Shown here piece after piece: positions 10,367-18,990 of a DNA stretch of 64,000 bases (position 1 is the first letter of the stretch; every line of letters starts with the position of its first letter). A program made the translations under genes and the position numbers. Origin of the DNA: a gamma proteobacterium HIMB55 (GTDB lineage Bacteria; Pseudomonadota; Gammaproteobacteria; Pseudomonadales; Halieaceae); the NCBI GenBank assembly GCA_000227505.4, contig AGIF02000001.1, forward strand, positions 1,756,035-1,820,034, written 5' to 3'. The notes under the pieces are model-generated. The model was not told the origin of the DNA. It was given only the letters and a program-made list of their open reading frames with translations, and did no database searches.

Positions 10367-11831
10367 CGGCGACACCTCTTGCGGCTAGAGCCTGCTGGGC
10401 GTGTTCCACATCAGAAAACCTATGCCGTGCTGTTCCGACAATCTGATAACTCTCGTGGCCTTTGCCAGCGATCAATACCGTGTCACCCGCTCGCGCTGCT
10501 TTGATGGCGTGAGCAATAGCCACGGCTCTGTCGAGCTCAACCAAAACATCACCCGTTTTGCAGCCCGATTCAATTTCCTTGGCAATCGCTGAAGCATCCT
10601 CGGTGCGAGGATTGTCGTTAGTAATCACGATCTTGGAAGCGAGACCAGACGCAACACGCCCCATCTCGGCGCGCTTCCCTGAATCTCTATCGCCACCACA
10701 GCCAAACACAACCCACAGCTCACCGGTGCACGATGACTTTAATGTGAACAATGCGCTCTCAAGAGCGTCAGGGGTATGCGCGTAATCGACAACCACGCGC
10801 ACATCCTCACCCCCACCAACGGCTTGCATACGACCATCGACAGCCTGCAGGTAGCATGCAGCAGCGGCGACGTCTTTGAATCCAAACCCAAGACCACAGA
10901 CAGCCATCATCGCAGCAGCCACGTTAAAGGCATTGAAGCGGCCGTGGACTCTTGTGGACACGTCCGCCGAACCGAATGGAGAGTGGAGCAGAAACGAGAG
11001 GCCCGATGCCTCTTCACTGATCACCTGCACATAAACGTCTGCTTGAGCATCTCGCAGGGAGATACCTAAGGCAGAGTGAGCACCAAATTCGCTCGCAGCG
11101 TGGGTGTTTTTGTCATCGACGTTGTAGATGACTCGCTCGGGCTTAAAATCTGCAAAAAGTCGGAGCTTAGCCTTCTTATACGCAGCCATGCTCTCGTGAT
11201 AGTCCAGATGATCTCGGCTTAAGTTACTGAAAACACCCGTATGAATTGTCAAACCTTCGAGTCGCTGCTGGTCCAGCGCATGGCTTGATGCCTCAATCGC
11301 GGCGAAACCAATACCCTGCTCAACCCAGTGAGCTAATTGTCGATTGAGCGAGATCACATCAGGCGTTGTATTCTGACTTTCAACCGCCTCACCCGACCGC
11401 GTTCGCGCACCCAAGGTACCAATCGTGCCTGCCGACTCACCCAGTAATCGCAAAAGCTGACCAATGTAATCACTGATACTTGTCTTGCCGTTTGTACCGG
11501 TTACGGCGAGCAGACCTAATTGCTGCGAGGGGTCTGCATAAAAACGTTTAGCGAGTGCTCCAATCTGGCCTTTAAGTCCGGGCACTGAAACAACTCGCGC
11601 GTCTTGCCCCTCAGCTGCCAAGGACTCCGCTAATACCACCGAGGCCCCCTTATCGAGTGCATCAGCAATAAAGCGATGTCCGTCTGTTTGGGCGCCTTGA
11701 ATCGCAATGAACGCATTCCCTGAGGCCGCCTGGCGACTATCCAGCGTCAGGTCGCTGACGATCGTAGTTGCGAGCGCTGGTGGAATGTCCACCAGGCCAT
11801 GTGCAAGCTGGGCGAGAGACATACTAGCCAC
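10359..11831 (-). CDS. murE: UDP-MurNAc-dipeptide--meso-DAP ligase MurE
   Basis: Adds the third stem residue. The motif NDNPR (within VITNDNPRTED) is the meso-diaminopimelate signature rather than the lysine type. The ATP loop is AVTGTNGKTSISDY. I chose GTG at 11831 (MASMSLAQ, 490 residues) because GGGAGG lies eight bases upstream; ATG at 11822 is the alternative and a GTG at 11840 is too close to the same site. It overlaps ftsI by eight bases and murF by the same amount. Confidence 0.95.
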   Translation of the reverse strand: MASMSLAQLAHGLVDIPPALATTIVSDLTLDSRQAASGNAFIAIQGAQTDGHRFIADALDKGASVVLAESLAAEGQDARVVSVPGLKGQIGALAKRFYADPSQQLGLLAVTGTNGKTSISDYIGQLLRLLGESAGTIGTLGARTRSGEAVESQNTTPDVISLNRQLAHWVEQGIGFAAIEASSHALDQQRLEGLTIHTGVFSNLSRDHLDYHESMAAYKKAKLRLFADFKPERVIYNVDDKNTHAASEFGAHSALGISLRDAQADVYVQVISEEASGLSFLLHSPFGSADVSTRVHGRFNAFNVAAAMMAVCGLGFGFKDVAAAACYLQAVDGRMQAVGGGEDVRVVVDYAHTPDALESALFTLKSSCTGELWVVFGCGGDRDSGKRAEMGRVASGLASKIVITNDNPRTEDASAIAKEIESGCKTGDVLVELDRAVAIAHAIKAARAGDTVLIAGKGHESYQIVGTARHRFSDVEHAQQALAARGVADV

Positions 11832-13560
11832 GTGAAGCACCTCCCGCGCTCGCCAGCATCAGCTCATCAGCTTCTTCCGCGGCATCAGGTACCGCATTAC
11901 GAATACGTAAGACTTCCTGAGTGATACGCGAGAAGACAGGTGCTGCCGCTGCGCCACCACCATAGACATCACCTTTGGGCTCGTCGATAACAACCACGGT
12001 GACATAGCGCGGCGATTCGATCGGTGAGACACCCGCAAATAAAGCGACATAACGATCGTCAAGATAACCAGCGTTACCGACTTTATGGACCGTGCCGGTT
12101 TTACCGCCAACGCTGAACCCGGGGACACTGGCACGTTTGGCTGTACCCTCATCCCCAGTTACTCGGTGCAGCACGGTTATTACTTTGCGCGCAATGTCAG
12201 GAGACACCACCTGCCGCCCTTCTGCGCGGGCTTCATCGGTGGCCAACAATGTTAGCGGGACAAGTTGTCCGTCATTGGCCAAAGCACTGTAGGCGTGCGC
12301 CAGTTGTAGCGGCGTCACCAGCAGTCCGTAGCCAAATGCAGGCGTCACCTGATCAATCGCACTCCAAAAGTCGTGATCCGGGAGCCTACCGGAGCGCTCA
12401 CCGGGAAACTCTGCCCCTGTTGCCTGCCCCAGACCAAAGCGCTGAAACACATCGATGATGCTCTCATGGCCTACGACCTGCGCCATTTTAGTAACACCTA
12501 CCTGACTGGACTTCTCAATAACGCGAGAGACACTAATAGGGCCATAGTTGCGAGGGTCAGGTAATACTTTGTCGCCTACTTTGATGCGGCCTGGTGACGT
12601 ATCGATAATTGTGTCGATATCGAACTCACCACTCTCCAAAGCCGCAACCAAGGTTAGAGGCTTGACCGTGGAGCCTGGTTCATAGACGTCCGTAACTACA
12701 CGATTTCGCATGGCTGCGAGATTCAACTGACCACGGCGATTTGGATTGAATGAGGGCAGGTTCGTCATCGCCAAGATTTCGCCAGTGTGGGCATCCACAG
12801 TAACCGCCGAAGCAGCAGCGGCCCCGGTTTCTTTCATTGCCCGAAGCAGCTCTCGATGTTGGACGTGCTGGAGGCGCAAATCGATACTTAACTGTAGGCT
12901 CTCCCCATCAGCAGCTTCGCTGACAACACCAATGTCCCGAATAGCGTCACCATGCAAATCTTTGATAAACCGCTTCTTACCAGGAACACCCTGCAGACTG
13001 TCATCGAATTTCATTTCAACGCCGGATGCACCAGCGCCATCGATATTGGTAGTTCCTACCAACTGAGAGACAACCTCGCCTGCCGGATAAAAACGTCGAT
13101 ACTCCCGCTTCCCGTAGATCCCAGGAATGTCAGAGGACAGAACAGCACGCGCAACCGTTGGCGTCTGATGGCGCGCGAGGTACATAAACTGCTTATTTCG
13201 GTATCGGTTGAGCTTCGCAGAGAAACCATCCACAGAAAAATTTAGCAACTGTGCGAGCTCGGCCTCTTTGCCACTACCTATCAACTGCTGCGGATTTGCC
13301 CACAAAGTAACGACGGGGGTTGAAACAGCGAGCGGCGAGCCTCGACGATCAGTAATGAGCCCACGGTAAGCAGGAATTTCGGCTGACCGCACCGCACGTA
13401 AATCACCTTGGCGCTTGAGAAAGTCTGCACCGTATTGACTCGCACCCACCTGGAGCTGAACCAAACGAAAAACCAACATACCAAAGAGGCCGGCCAACAC
13501 CGCGGCAACAATAAGAACGCGCAATCGATAGCCCGTATGCTTTGCTGTCGAGGCGCTCAT
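11824..13560 (-). CDS. ftsI: Septal transpeptidase FtsI (PBP3) with altered SXN motif
   Basis: Class B penicillin-binding protein that cross-links septal murein beside FtsW. It has 578 residues: a membrane helix at 13-34, a pedestal domain to about 220, then the transpeptidase domain. The nucleophile motif is S297-T-V-K300 and the third motif is K487-T-G489. The second motif, SXN in characterised PBPs, reads S351-S-Q353: the codon at 12502-12504 (complement) is CAG. The surrounding residues (IEKSSQVGVTKMA) align cleanly with E. coli KSSNVGVSK, so this is a substitution and not a frame problem. Confidence 0.97.
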   Translation of the reverse strand: MSASTAKHTGYRLRVLIVAAVLAGLFGMLVFRLVQLQVGASQYGADFLKRQGDLRAVRSAEIPAYRGLITDRRGSPLAVSTPVVTLWANPQQLIGSGKEAELAQLLNFSVDGFSAKLNRYRNKQFMYLARHQTPTVARAVLSSDIPGIYGKREYRRFYPAGEVVSQLVGTTNIDGAGASGVEMKFDDSLQGVPGKKRFIKDLHGDAIRDIGVVSEAADGESLQLSIDLRLQHVQHRELLRAMKETGAAAASAVTVDAHTGEILAMTNLPSFNPNRRGQLNLAAMRNRVVTDVYEPGSTVKPLTLVAALESGEFDIDTIIDTSPGRIKVGDKVLPDPRNYGPISVSRVIEKSSQVGVTKMAQVVGHESIIDVFQRFGLGQATGAEFPGERSGRLPDHDFWSAIDQVTPAFGYGLLVTPLQLAHAYSALANDGQLVPLTLLATDEARAEGRQVVSPDIARKVITVLHRVTGDEGTAKRASVPGFSVGGKTGTVHKVGNAGYLDDRYVALFAGVSPIESPRYVTVVVIDEPKGDVYGGGAAAAPVFSRITQEVLRIRNAVPDAAEEADELMLASAGGASRG

Positions 13561-13838
13561 TCTTCAACCACCTTAATCGCACCCGTATCGGGCGAGGTCA
13601 TTGCTAACGACGTTACCGACAATTCACTCACGCGGTGCGGCGCACTGAGCGTTGAATACTCAAGCACCAAACGGCTGTAGTCTTCCTGCAACTGCCACCG
13701 TTCACCTTCGAGTGTTTGCAATTGCGCAAAAAGAAGTCGTGTTTGATGGGTCTCGCTGACCACCATTAAGGCGCTGCCAAGGGAGAGCGCAAATACAAGA
13801 GGTAGGCTGAGAGCGGATGTGAAGAAACGCGACATCAT
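13557..13838 (-). CDS. ftsL: Cell division protein FtsL
   Basis: Small bitopic divisome protein that pairs with FtsB and FtsQ and activates FtsWI. It has 93 residues: a short cytoplasmic end, a membrane helix at about 8-27 and a periplasmic coiled coil at about 30-65 (QTRLLFAQLQTLEGERWQLQ). Sequence conservation is low in this family, so the call rests on size, topology and its slot between rsmH and ftsI. ATGATG offers two starts; the first overlaps the rsmH stop by one base. Confidence 0.93.
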   Translation of the reverse strand: MMSRFFTSALSLPLVFALSLGSALMVVSETHQTRLLFAQLQTLEGERWQLQEDYSRLVLEYSTLSAPHRVSELSVTSLAMTSPDTGAIKVVEE

Positions 13839-14752
13839 TATCGACGCTCCGCTACGCGCATGACCGCCGAGCGAGAACGGGGGTTGCGAGCAACCTCCTC
13901 GTCACTCGGCTTGATGGCCTTCCCAATTAAATTGAGCGTCTTACCCGCATCACTGTCGACAACGGGCACGTGCCGCGGCAACTGGACGCCGCGCGCTTGG
14001 TCGCGCATGAAACGCTTAACAATGCGGTCTTCAAGCGAGTGAAAACTGATCACCACAAGCCGACCGCCAATGACTAATTTGTCGACCATTGATGACAGCG
14101 CAAGCTCGAGGTCCTCGAGTTCGCGATTAATAAAGATTCGAATCGCTTGAAACGCGCGGGTAGCCGGATGCTTATTGGGCTCCCACTTTGGGTTTGCCTC
14201 GGCAATGATCGACGCCAGCTGACGCGTTCCCGTTATTGGCGTATCAACTCTAACCTTTACAATGGCTGAAGCCATGCGCTTCGCAAAACGCTCCTCACCA
14301 TAAGTCTTTATGACATCAGCGATTTCTTGCTCTGGCGCTGAAGCTATCCACTCCGCAGCCGTCATCCCGCTGCGGGTGTCCATGCGCATATCGAGGGGAC
14401 CGTCGCCACTAAACCCGAAGCCACGCGCCGCGTCATCAAGCTGCGGTGAAGAAACACCGAGATCCAGCAAGATGCCATCAAGCGACCCATCACTGACAAA
14501 GTTTGAAATGTCAGCAAAACTGCCAGCCACAAACTTAAACCGCGAATCATCCGCAAATGCTTTGGCAGACGCCTCAGCCGCAGGATCTTTATCAACCGCC
14601 ATCAACTGCCCACTCGGCGACAGAAGAGAAAGAATCTCTCGCGAGTGTCCGCCGCGGCCAAACGTGCCGTCGAGATAAGATCCGTCCGCCCGCACCGACA
14701 AAGCGGAGACAGACTCCGCTAAAAGAACTGAAATGTGCTCCGCCTGCGTCAA
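13838..14752 (-). CDS. rsmH: 16S rRNA m4C1402 methyltransferase RsmH
   Basis: SAM-dependent N4-methyltransferase acting on C1402 of 16S rRNA in the 30S P site. It has 304 residues. The SAM-binding region includes YLDGTFGRGGHSREIL at the N-terminus; LLDLGVSSPQLDDAARGFGF, TRAFQAIRIFINREL and VISFHSLEDRIVKRFM are the family blocks. It sits between mraZ and ftsL as usual; its start overlaps the mraZ stop by four bases. Confidence 0.98.
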   Translation of the reverse strand: MTQAEHISVLLAESVSALSVRADGSYLDGTFGRGGHSREILSLLSPSGQLMAVDKDPAAEASAKAFADDSRFKFVAGSFADISNFVSDGSLDGILLDLGVSSPQLDDAARGFGFSGDGPLDMRMDTRSGMTAAEWIASAPEQEIADVIKTYGEERFAKRMASAIVKVRVDTPITGTRQLASIIAEANPKWEPNKHPATRAFQAIRIFINRELEDLELALSSMVDKLVIGGRLVVISFHSLEDRIVKRFMRDQARGVQLPRHVPVVDSDAGKTLNLIGKAIKPSDEEVARNPRSRSAVMRVAERR

Positions 14753-15198
14753 AGCTTAAGTCCCATCAGCTCATCCGGCATATCGCCGCCGTCAGCAGCC
14801 AGCGCGGCCTCACACTCGGCCTCCCACAACACCTCCGACCAAAGCTCGAGCTTGTTCCCCTGCCCCACAAGGACCACTCGCTTTTCAAGCTGCGCGTATT
14901 CACGCAAGGCGCCGGGCAGGAGCACCCGCCCGTTTGAATCCAGGTCGAGGTCGCTGGCATACCCCAGAACGAGACGCTGAAACCGCCGTACAGCTGGATT
15001 CAGAGTCGGGAGATCTTGGACATCACGCTCAATGCGCTCCCACTCTTTAAGCGGATACATTACGAGACAAGACGATTGCGTATCGATAGTGACGACTAGA
15101 GAGCCGGCACTGATATCAAGGAGCGACTCGCGCTGGCGCGCAGGGACAGATAGCCGTCCTTTTGCATCCAGATTGATGTGCTGCACTCCCCTAAACAC
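14749..15198 (-). CDS. mraZ: Transcriptional regulator MraZ
   Basis: AbrB-like DNA-binding protein of two tandem MraZ domains that represses the dcw promoter. It has 149 residues with the start read as MFRGVQHINLDAKGRLSVP, which lines up with E. coli MFRG. Two adjacent GTG codons (15201 and 15198) could serve; GGGGA lies eight bases from the second one. The first DxKGR motif is DAKGR and the second half carries DLDSNGRVLLPGALREY. It is the first gene of the cluster and has its own operator just upstream. Confidence 0.96.
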   Translation of the reverse strand: MFRGVQHINLDAKGRLSVPARQRESLLDISAGSLVVTIDTQSSCLVMYPLKEWERIERDVQDLPTLNPAVRRFQRLVLGYASDLDLDSNGRVLLPGALREYAQLEKRVVLVGQGNKLELWSEVLWEAECEAALAADGGDMPDELMGLKL

Positions 15199-15237
15199 CA
15201 CAATTTCCCCATGTCACCTATGAAAAAGCAGACCAAT

Positions 15238-15262
15238 TCCCCAATTACCCACTTTTTCCCAC
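15238..15262 (-). promoter_or_regulatory. MraZ operator: three boxes at 10-bp period
   Basis: Reading the minus strand, GTGGG (15262-15258), GTGGG (15252-15248) and GGGGA (15242-15238) are each separated by exactly five bases. This is the repeat layout described for MraZ autoregulation, GTGG(G/A) boxes with 5-bp spacers. The boxes start at about the expected transcription start and lie upstream of mraZ, so bound MraZ should block initiation. The third box is a weaker match. Confidence 0.85.
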
Positions 15263-15270
15263 TTATCACC

Positions 15271-15299
15271 ACTTTATCAATGCAATACAGAGCGGTCAA
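15271..15299 (-). promoter_or_regulatory. Probable sigma70 promoter of the mraZ/dcw operon
   Basis: On the minus strand, TTGACC (15299-15294) and TAAAGT (15276-15271) are separated by 17 bases. They match the -35 consensus at 5/6 and the -10 consensus at 4/6. Transcription would begin around 15263-15265, right at the first MraZ box, which supports both calls. Confidence 0.7.
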
Positions 15300-15495
15300 T
15301 GCAGGAAACATAAAAAACCCCGTAAATTCAGGGCCTTATAAGCGTTGGGAGTGGCGTTTATTGCGTCGCAAATGGCAATTTTTGTCAGCAGAGAAACAAG
15401 CTAAAAGTCAGACTTTTAGGCGACCTACCGAGATCAAACCTGCCTTAGTGCGGCATTAAGGAATATCGAAATAGTTTTATATTCGATATCGATAT
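15300..15495. other. Non-coding spacer between mraZ promoter and rnpB terminator
   Basis: No gene is supported here. The only structure I see is an 8-bp inverted repeat, ATATCGAA (15463-15470) with TTCGATAT (15482-15489), in AT-rich sequence. An A/C run at about 15310-15320 gives T-rich minus-strand sequence but lacks a convincing stem. Upstream control of the dcw promoter could lie here. Confidence 0.5.
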
Positions 15496-15533
15496 AAAAA
15501 GGAGCGCCCCCCGCCGATCAAGGCAAGGGGCGC
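15496..15533 (-). terminator. Rho-independent terminator of rnpB
   Basis: On the minus strand, a GC-rich stem (GCGCCCC...GGGGCGC, 15533-15504) is followed by a T run (15500-15496). It begins six bases after the 3' end of the RNase P RNA and separates it from the dcw promoter region. Confidence 0.85.
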
Positions 15534-15538
15534 ATATC

Positions 15539-15878
15539 GAGTCAGTCGATAAGCCGGGTTCTGTCGTGAACGGTCATTCATCTGCGACGTCTGTCACCAG
15601 ACGCCTGTAGCGACCTACCCGGATCCGCCGAGGGTCACGGCATAAGGATCCCTATTTGGTCTTGCTCCGAGCGGGGTTTACCATCGCCACGCCTGTTACC
15701 AGCCGCGCGGTGCGCTCTTACCGCACCTTTTCACCCTTACCTCGACTTACACCGAGGCGGTTTCCTTTCTGCTGCACTTTCCGTGAGCTCACACTCCCCA
15801 GGCGTTACCTGGCGCTCTGACCCATTGGAGCCCGGACTTTCCTCTGTACATAGCGTACAGCGACCGTCTAACCGACTC
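15539..15878 (-). ncRNA. rnpB: RNase P RNA (type A)
   Basis: Catalytic RNA of RNase P, which removes the 5' leader of tRNA precursors. About 340 nt. Universally conserved segments are visible on the minus strand: GAGGAAAGTCCGGGCTCC after the 5' stem, GGTAAACCCC in the middle, and the 3' region ACAGAACCCGGCTTATCG. The 5' end GAGTCGGT pairs with the 3' end ACTGACTC to close helix P1, which fixes both ends. It has its own promoter and terminator and lies between rsmI and mraZ. Confidence 0.96.
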
Positions 15879-15884
15879 GCGGCG

Positions 15885-15913
15885 ACAATAGCACCGAGTT
15901 GGCTAGGGCTCAA
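15885..15913 (-). promoter_or_regulatory. Probable rnpB promoter
   Basis: On the minus strand, TTGAGC (15913-15908) and TATTGT (15890-15885) are separated by 17 bases. The -10 ends six bases before the G that starts helix P1 of the RNase P RNA. The position therefore fits the RNA 5' end exactly. Confidence 0.7.
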
Positions 15914-15934
15914 ACTGCACCGAAATATCACTGC

Positions 15935-16759
15935 CTACTCTGTTATCAATTCCTGATACAGATCCCGAGATTTTAGTCCGTAATGATCCGCCACAATTTG
16001 AGCAGCTTTACGTGGTGGCAATTCTGAAGCTAGGCGCTCCAGCAATGCTCGCCCCTCGGCACTCAATAGGCTTGATTGCACGGCGGACGCTGAGATCACA
16101 ACGAACTCCCCCCGCTGCTGATTGGTGTCAGCCAACACCCACTCACGAATCTCGCCCAGGGGTGCTCTGTGAATCGTTTCAAACGTCTTTGTCAACTCGC
16201 GGGCAATACAAACCTCATGTGCCTCTCCATAGACCGACAACATGTCCGCCAACAAATCGACTATGCGATGAGGGGCCTCGTAGAGTATTGCCGTGGTGTT
16301 TAGGCTTTTTAGGGACTCGAGCCGCTTCATCCTCGCGCCACGCTTCGCGGGTAGAAAACCTTCAAAGTGGAAATGGTGTGTCGGAAGCCCTGAGGCACTT
16401 AACGCCGTGATGGCTGCACAAGCACCCGGCAGTGGAATAACAATACCACCCTTATTTTGGACACCTTTTACAAGCGCATATCCGGGATCAGAAACTAGGG
16501 GCGTTCCCGCGTCGCTGATCAGTGCAATGGACTCGCCTGCTTCGATTCTTTTCGCCAACTGATCAACCACATGGGCCTCACTGTGTTCATGAAAGCTAAT
16601 GAGCGGCGTCGAGATATCATACTGTGCCATGAGCGTGCGGGAGTGACGCGTATCCTCGGCCGCAATAACATCAACAGCTTTTAACGTCTCCAGCGCCCTG
16701 AGCGTTATGTCACCCGTATTACCGATCGGCGTGGGCACAATATACAATGCGGCTTTCAA
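15935..16759 (-). CDS. rsmI: 16S rRNA 2'-O-methyltransferase RsmI
   Basis: Ribose methyltransferase for C1402 of 16S rRNA, the same nucleotide that RsmH base-methylates. It has 274 residues. It begins ALYIVPTPIGNTGDITLRAL and carries AEDTRHSRTLM, SDAGTPLVSDPGY and PLPGACAAITALSASGLP, all typical of the tetrapyrrole-methylase fold. There is no ATG; TTG at 16759 has GGAGAG nine bases upstream, and TTG at 16780 is an alternative adding seven residues. It is divergent from lpoA. Confidence 0.96.
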   Translation of the reverse strand: MKAALYIVPTPIGNTGDITLRALETLKAVDVIAAEDTRHSRTLMAQYDISTPLISFHEHSEAHVVDQLAKRIEAGESIALISDAGTPLVSDPGYALVKGVQNKGGIVIPLPGACAAITALSASGLPTHHFHFEGFLPAKRGARMKRLESLKSLNTTAILYEAPHRIVDLLADMLSVYGEAHEVCIARELTKTFETIHRAPLGEIREWVLADTNQQRGEFVVISASAVQSSLLSAEGRALLERLASELPPRKAAQIVADHYGLKSRDLYQELITE

Positions 16760-16852
16760 TTCCTCATTCTCTCCGTACAATCAGACTGCATGATTGCCCT
16801 AACTCCAACAGCAACCGGTCGCACCCTCAATGATGTCATTTTCTCGAGGCGC

Positions 16853-18586
16853 GTGCACAAATGGGCATTGGCCGGACTGATAAGTCTGCAACTTGCATCC
16901 TGCACAACTTCACCTCCAGCCGATGTATCTGGGAGGAAAGGATCGATCTCGGACTACCCAATCCCTGTACAACGGCAACTTGATGCTGATAGCACATCAG
17001 ATACTCGCCTGAATCCGGAAGCCGTCGAGTGGGCGCAGAAAATTGCGGCTGACCGTGGCTGGCTTTTTGCCCTAGCAGAACTGGAGGCGCTTGAAGACGG
17101 ACTAATCTCATCCAACACTGAGCGCTTCATACGCTCCCAACTCCTGTGGCTAAAAGGCGATATCGGCGCGTCGAATACGACGCTATCTGAGGTTTTTGCC
17201 AGCAGCGAGGAGGAACTCGACCTGCTACTCGCCGAGCGTCAGCGCCGAGCCTCCGAGGCAGGTGACGCAGTTGCCGCAGCGAAGATTGCGTTAGAGCGAT
17301 TGCGCTTAGGCTTTGAGGGCGGTAACACCACCACCTATTCAGAGGTCTTTGACCTCTTGTCCAGAGCGTCAGAGCAACAAATTGCAGCGGCGCTTCGTAA
17401 AACAGAACCCTCCAGCGAATGGGCAGCATGGCTTAGCCTTAACCGTGCTTACCGGAGGGGACGCAATGCCGTGATGGTCTGGCGCCAGTCGAACCCTAAT
17501 CTGCCAGATGGCTTGCTGGATCTTCCGTCTGGACTTCAGGCTTGGCTTGAAAGCGACCTACCGACCCGAGTTGCCGTGCTGCTGCCATTGAGTGGCCGCC
17601 TGAAAGACGCTGGCTCCGATGTGCTTAAAGGCATAACGGAAGGCCTGTACGCAAGTTATCGAGATTCGGCACTGCGCCCACAGTTAATAACATTCGACAC
17701 CGAGATAGCGGGTAGCGGGAGAGCTGCCTACTTGGCTGCACTCGAGAGCGGCGCCGACTTTGTAGTAGGCCCACTGACCAAGGAGCGGGTAGACGAACTG
17801 CAAGCGATAGAAAAACTCCCCATACCGATACTGGCGCTTAACCGTGGATCAACTGCAGGCGTTAACTCAGCAACGAGCAAAGGGCGACTTTTGAGCCTTA
17901 GCCTCGCGCCAGAAGACGAGGCGATTCAGCTTGCAGCCATGATTTGGCAAGAGGGTTTTCGTAATCCGCTCGTGATCGTGCCCGACTCGGCGTGGGGGAA
18001 TCGCATGCAAGCCGCCTTCACTACCGCATGGGGATCACTCGGTGGCGATGTCAGAGCGTTAACGATTTTGAGTGATGAGGCAACCGACAACGAGACCGTT
18101 GCCACCAGCCTTGCCACGCTGCAGAGCGAATCGCGTATTAGAGCAGTCGAGAAAGCTTTTGATGCACCCGTCGACTCACAGGCTAGGCGTCGAACCGACC
18201 TTGATTCAGTGGCCTTACTGGCACCGACGCCGCAAATGGCGCGTGAAATTCGTCCACTACTTCGCTTCCACTACGCTGGAAAGCTACCGGTTTATGCGCC
18301 CTCGACTATTTACCAAGCAGATTCAGGTATCACAAACCGCGACCTCAATGGCATTCGGTTCGTACTCCCACCCAGTGCATTCACAAGGGATATGGCGGGC
18401 TCAACGCAGCTGCATGCGCTTGGCCTAGATGCAGCTGCCCTCATCGACCATTTTTATCAAGCAGGTCAAACGCAAGGGACGCTACTCTTCGGTGCAACCG
18501 GAGATCTTAGCGTCGATAGTACGGGCAATGTTCGCCGAAGATTGAAGCCGGCGATAATTGCTCGAGGTAAAGCACGCGCCATCTAG
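16853..18586 (+). CDS. lpoA: Outer-membrane lipoprotein LpoA, activator of PBP1a
   Basis: Lipoprotein that reaches through the periplasm to stimulate PBP1a. With GTG at 16853 the protein is 577 residues and starts MHKWALAGLISLQLASC, a compact signal peptide with lipobox LASC and Cys17 as the lipid anchor. ATG at 16790 would add a 21-residue basic extension and leave almost no room for promoters against divergent rsmI. A TPR-like N-terminal half is followed by a periplasmic-binding-protein-like half (VAVLLPLSGRLKDAGSDVLKG). The start is uncertain. Confidence 0.9.
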   Translation: MHKWALAGLISLQLASCTTSPPADVSGRKGSISDYPIPVQRQLDADSTSDTRLNPEAVEWAQKIAADRGWLFALAELEALEDGLISSNTERFIRSQLLWLKGDIGASNTTLSEVFASSEEELDLLLAERQRRASEAGDAVAAAKIALERLRLGFEGGNTTTYSEVFDLLSRASEQQIAAALRKTEPSSEWAAWLSLNRAYRRGRNAVMVWRQSNPNLPDGLLDLPSGLQAWLESDLPTRVAVLLPLSGRLKDAGSDVLKGITEGLYASYRDSALRPQLITFDTEIAGSGRAAYLAALESGADFVVGPLTKERVDELQAIEKLPIPILALNRGSTAGVNSATSKGRLLSLSLAPEDEAIQLAAMIWQEGFRNPLVIVPDSAWGNRMQAAFTTAWGSLGGDVRALTILSDEATDNETVATSLATLQSESRIRAVEKAFDAPVDSQARRRTDLDSVALLAPTPQMAREIRPLLRFHYAGKLPVYAPSTIYQADSGITNRDLNGIRFVLPPSAFTRDMAGSTQLHALGLDAAALIDHFYQAGQTQGTLLFGATGDLSVDSTGNVRRRLKPAIIARGKARAI

Positions 18587-18983
18587 TACCGTAAAGACTC
18601 AGCTTTGCGGGGAGTGCTGGGTCATTCAGACTATTGGGCAACATTGGGAAGTCTGCGCAGCACTATTCCTGCGAACACAGGATATCGCCATCATAGCGTC
18701 GAATGTCAGAAGCCGATATGGTGAAGTGGATCTCGTGGCTCTCGATGGCAACACCCTGGTGTTCATCGAAGTAAAGTTCAGGACCAACAACCGTTTCAGC
18801 CCGTCATGCTTGTCAGTTACTAAGCACCAACAGCGGCGCATTGCTCTAACGGCTGGTGTTTTCCGATCCCAGCACTCAGAGTATTGCCACTGGCACTGCC
18901 GGTTTGACATCATCGGGTTTGATCAAAGCGACGACCAAACGCAACTGACATGGCTTAAAGCCGCGTTCGGTAGCAGTGAGTAA
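18558..18983 (+). CDS. yraN: YraN family (UPF0102) endonuclease-like protein
   Basis: Small protein with a restriction-endonuclease-like fold; its role is unresolved. It shows the family core RYGEVDLVALDGNTLVFIEVKFR-type block (Glu/Asp then EVK) at about residues 53-75. Homology begins near TIGQHWEV, so the 22 or so residues before it are doubtful. No ATG or GTG is in frame: TTG at 18558 lies inside lpoA with no good ribosome site, whereas ATT at 18624 has GGGGAG nine bases upstream. Placement after lpoA and before a diaA-like gene is the usual order. Confidence 0.88.
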   Translation: MLEVKHAPSSTVKTQLCGECWVIQTIGQHWEVCAALFLRTQDIAIIASNVRSRYGEVDLVALDGNTLVFIEVKFRTNNRFSPSCLSVTKHQQRRIALTAGVFRSQHSEYCHWHCRFDIIGFDQSDDQTQLTWLKAAFGSSE

Positions 18984-18990
18984 AAGAGTT

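Noticed and set aside
15178-15459. 93-codon plus-strand frame over the mraZ promoter region
   Set aside because: Overlaps the operator and promoter of mraZ; no homology and no ribosome site.
15737-15931. Open frame inside the RNase P RNA
   Set aside because: Falls within a conserved structural RNA.
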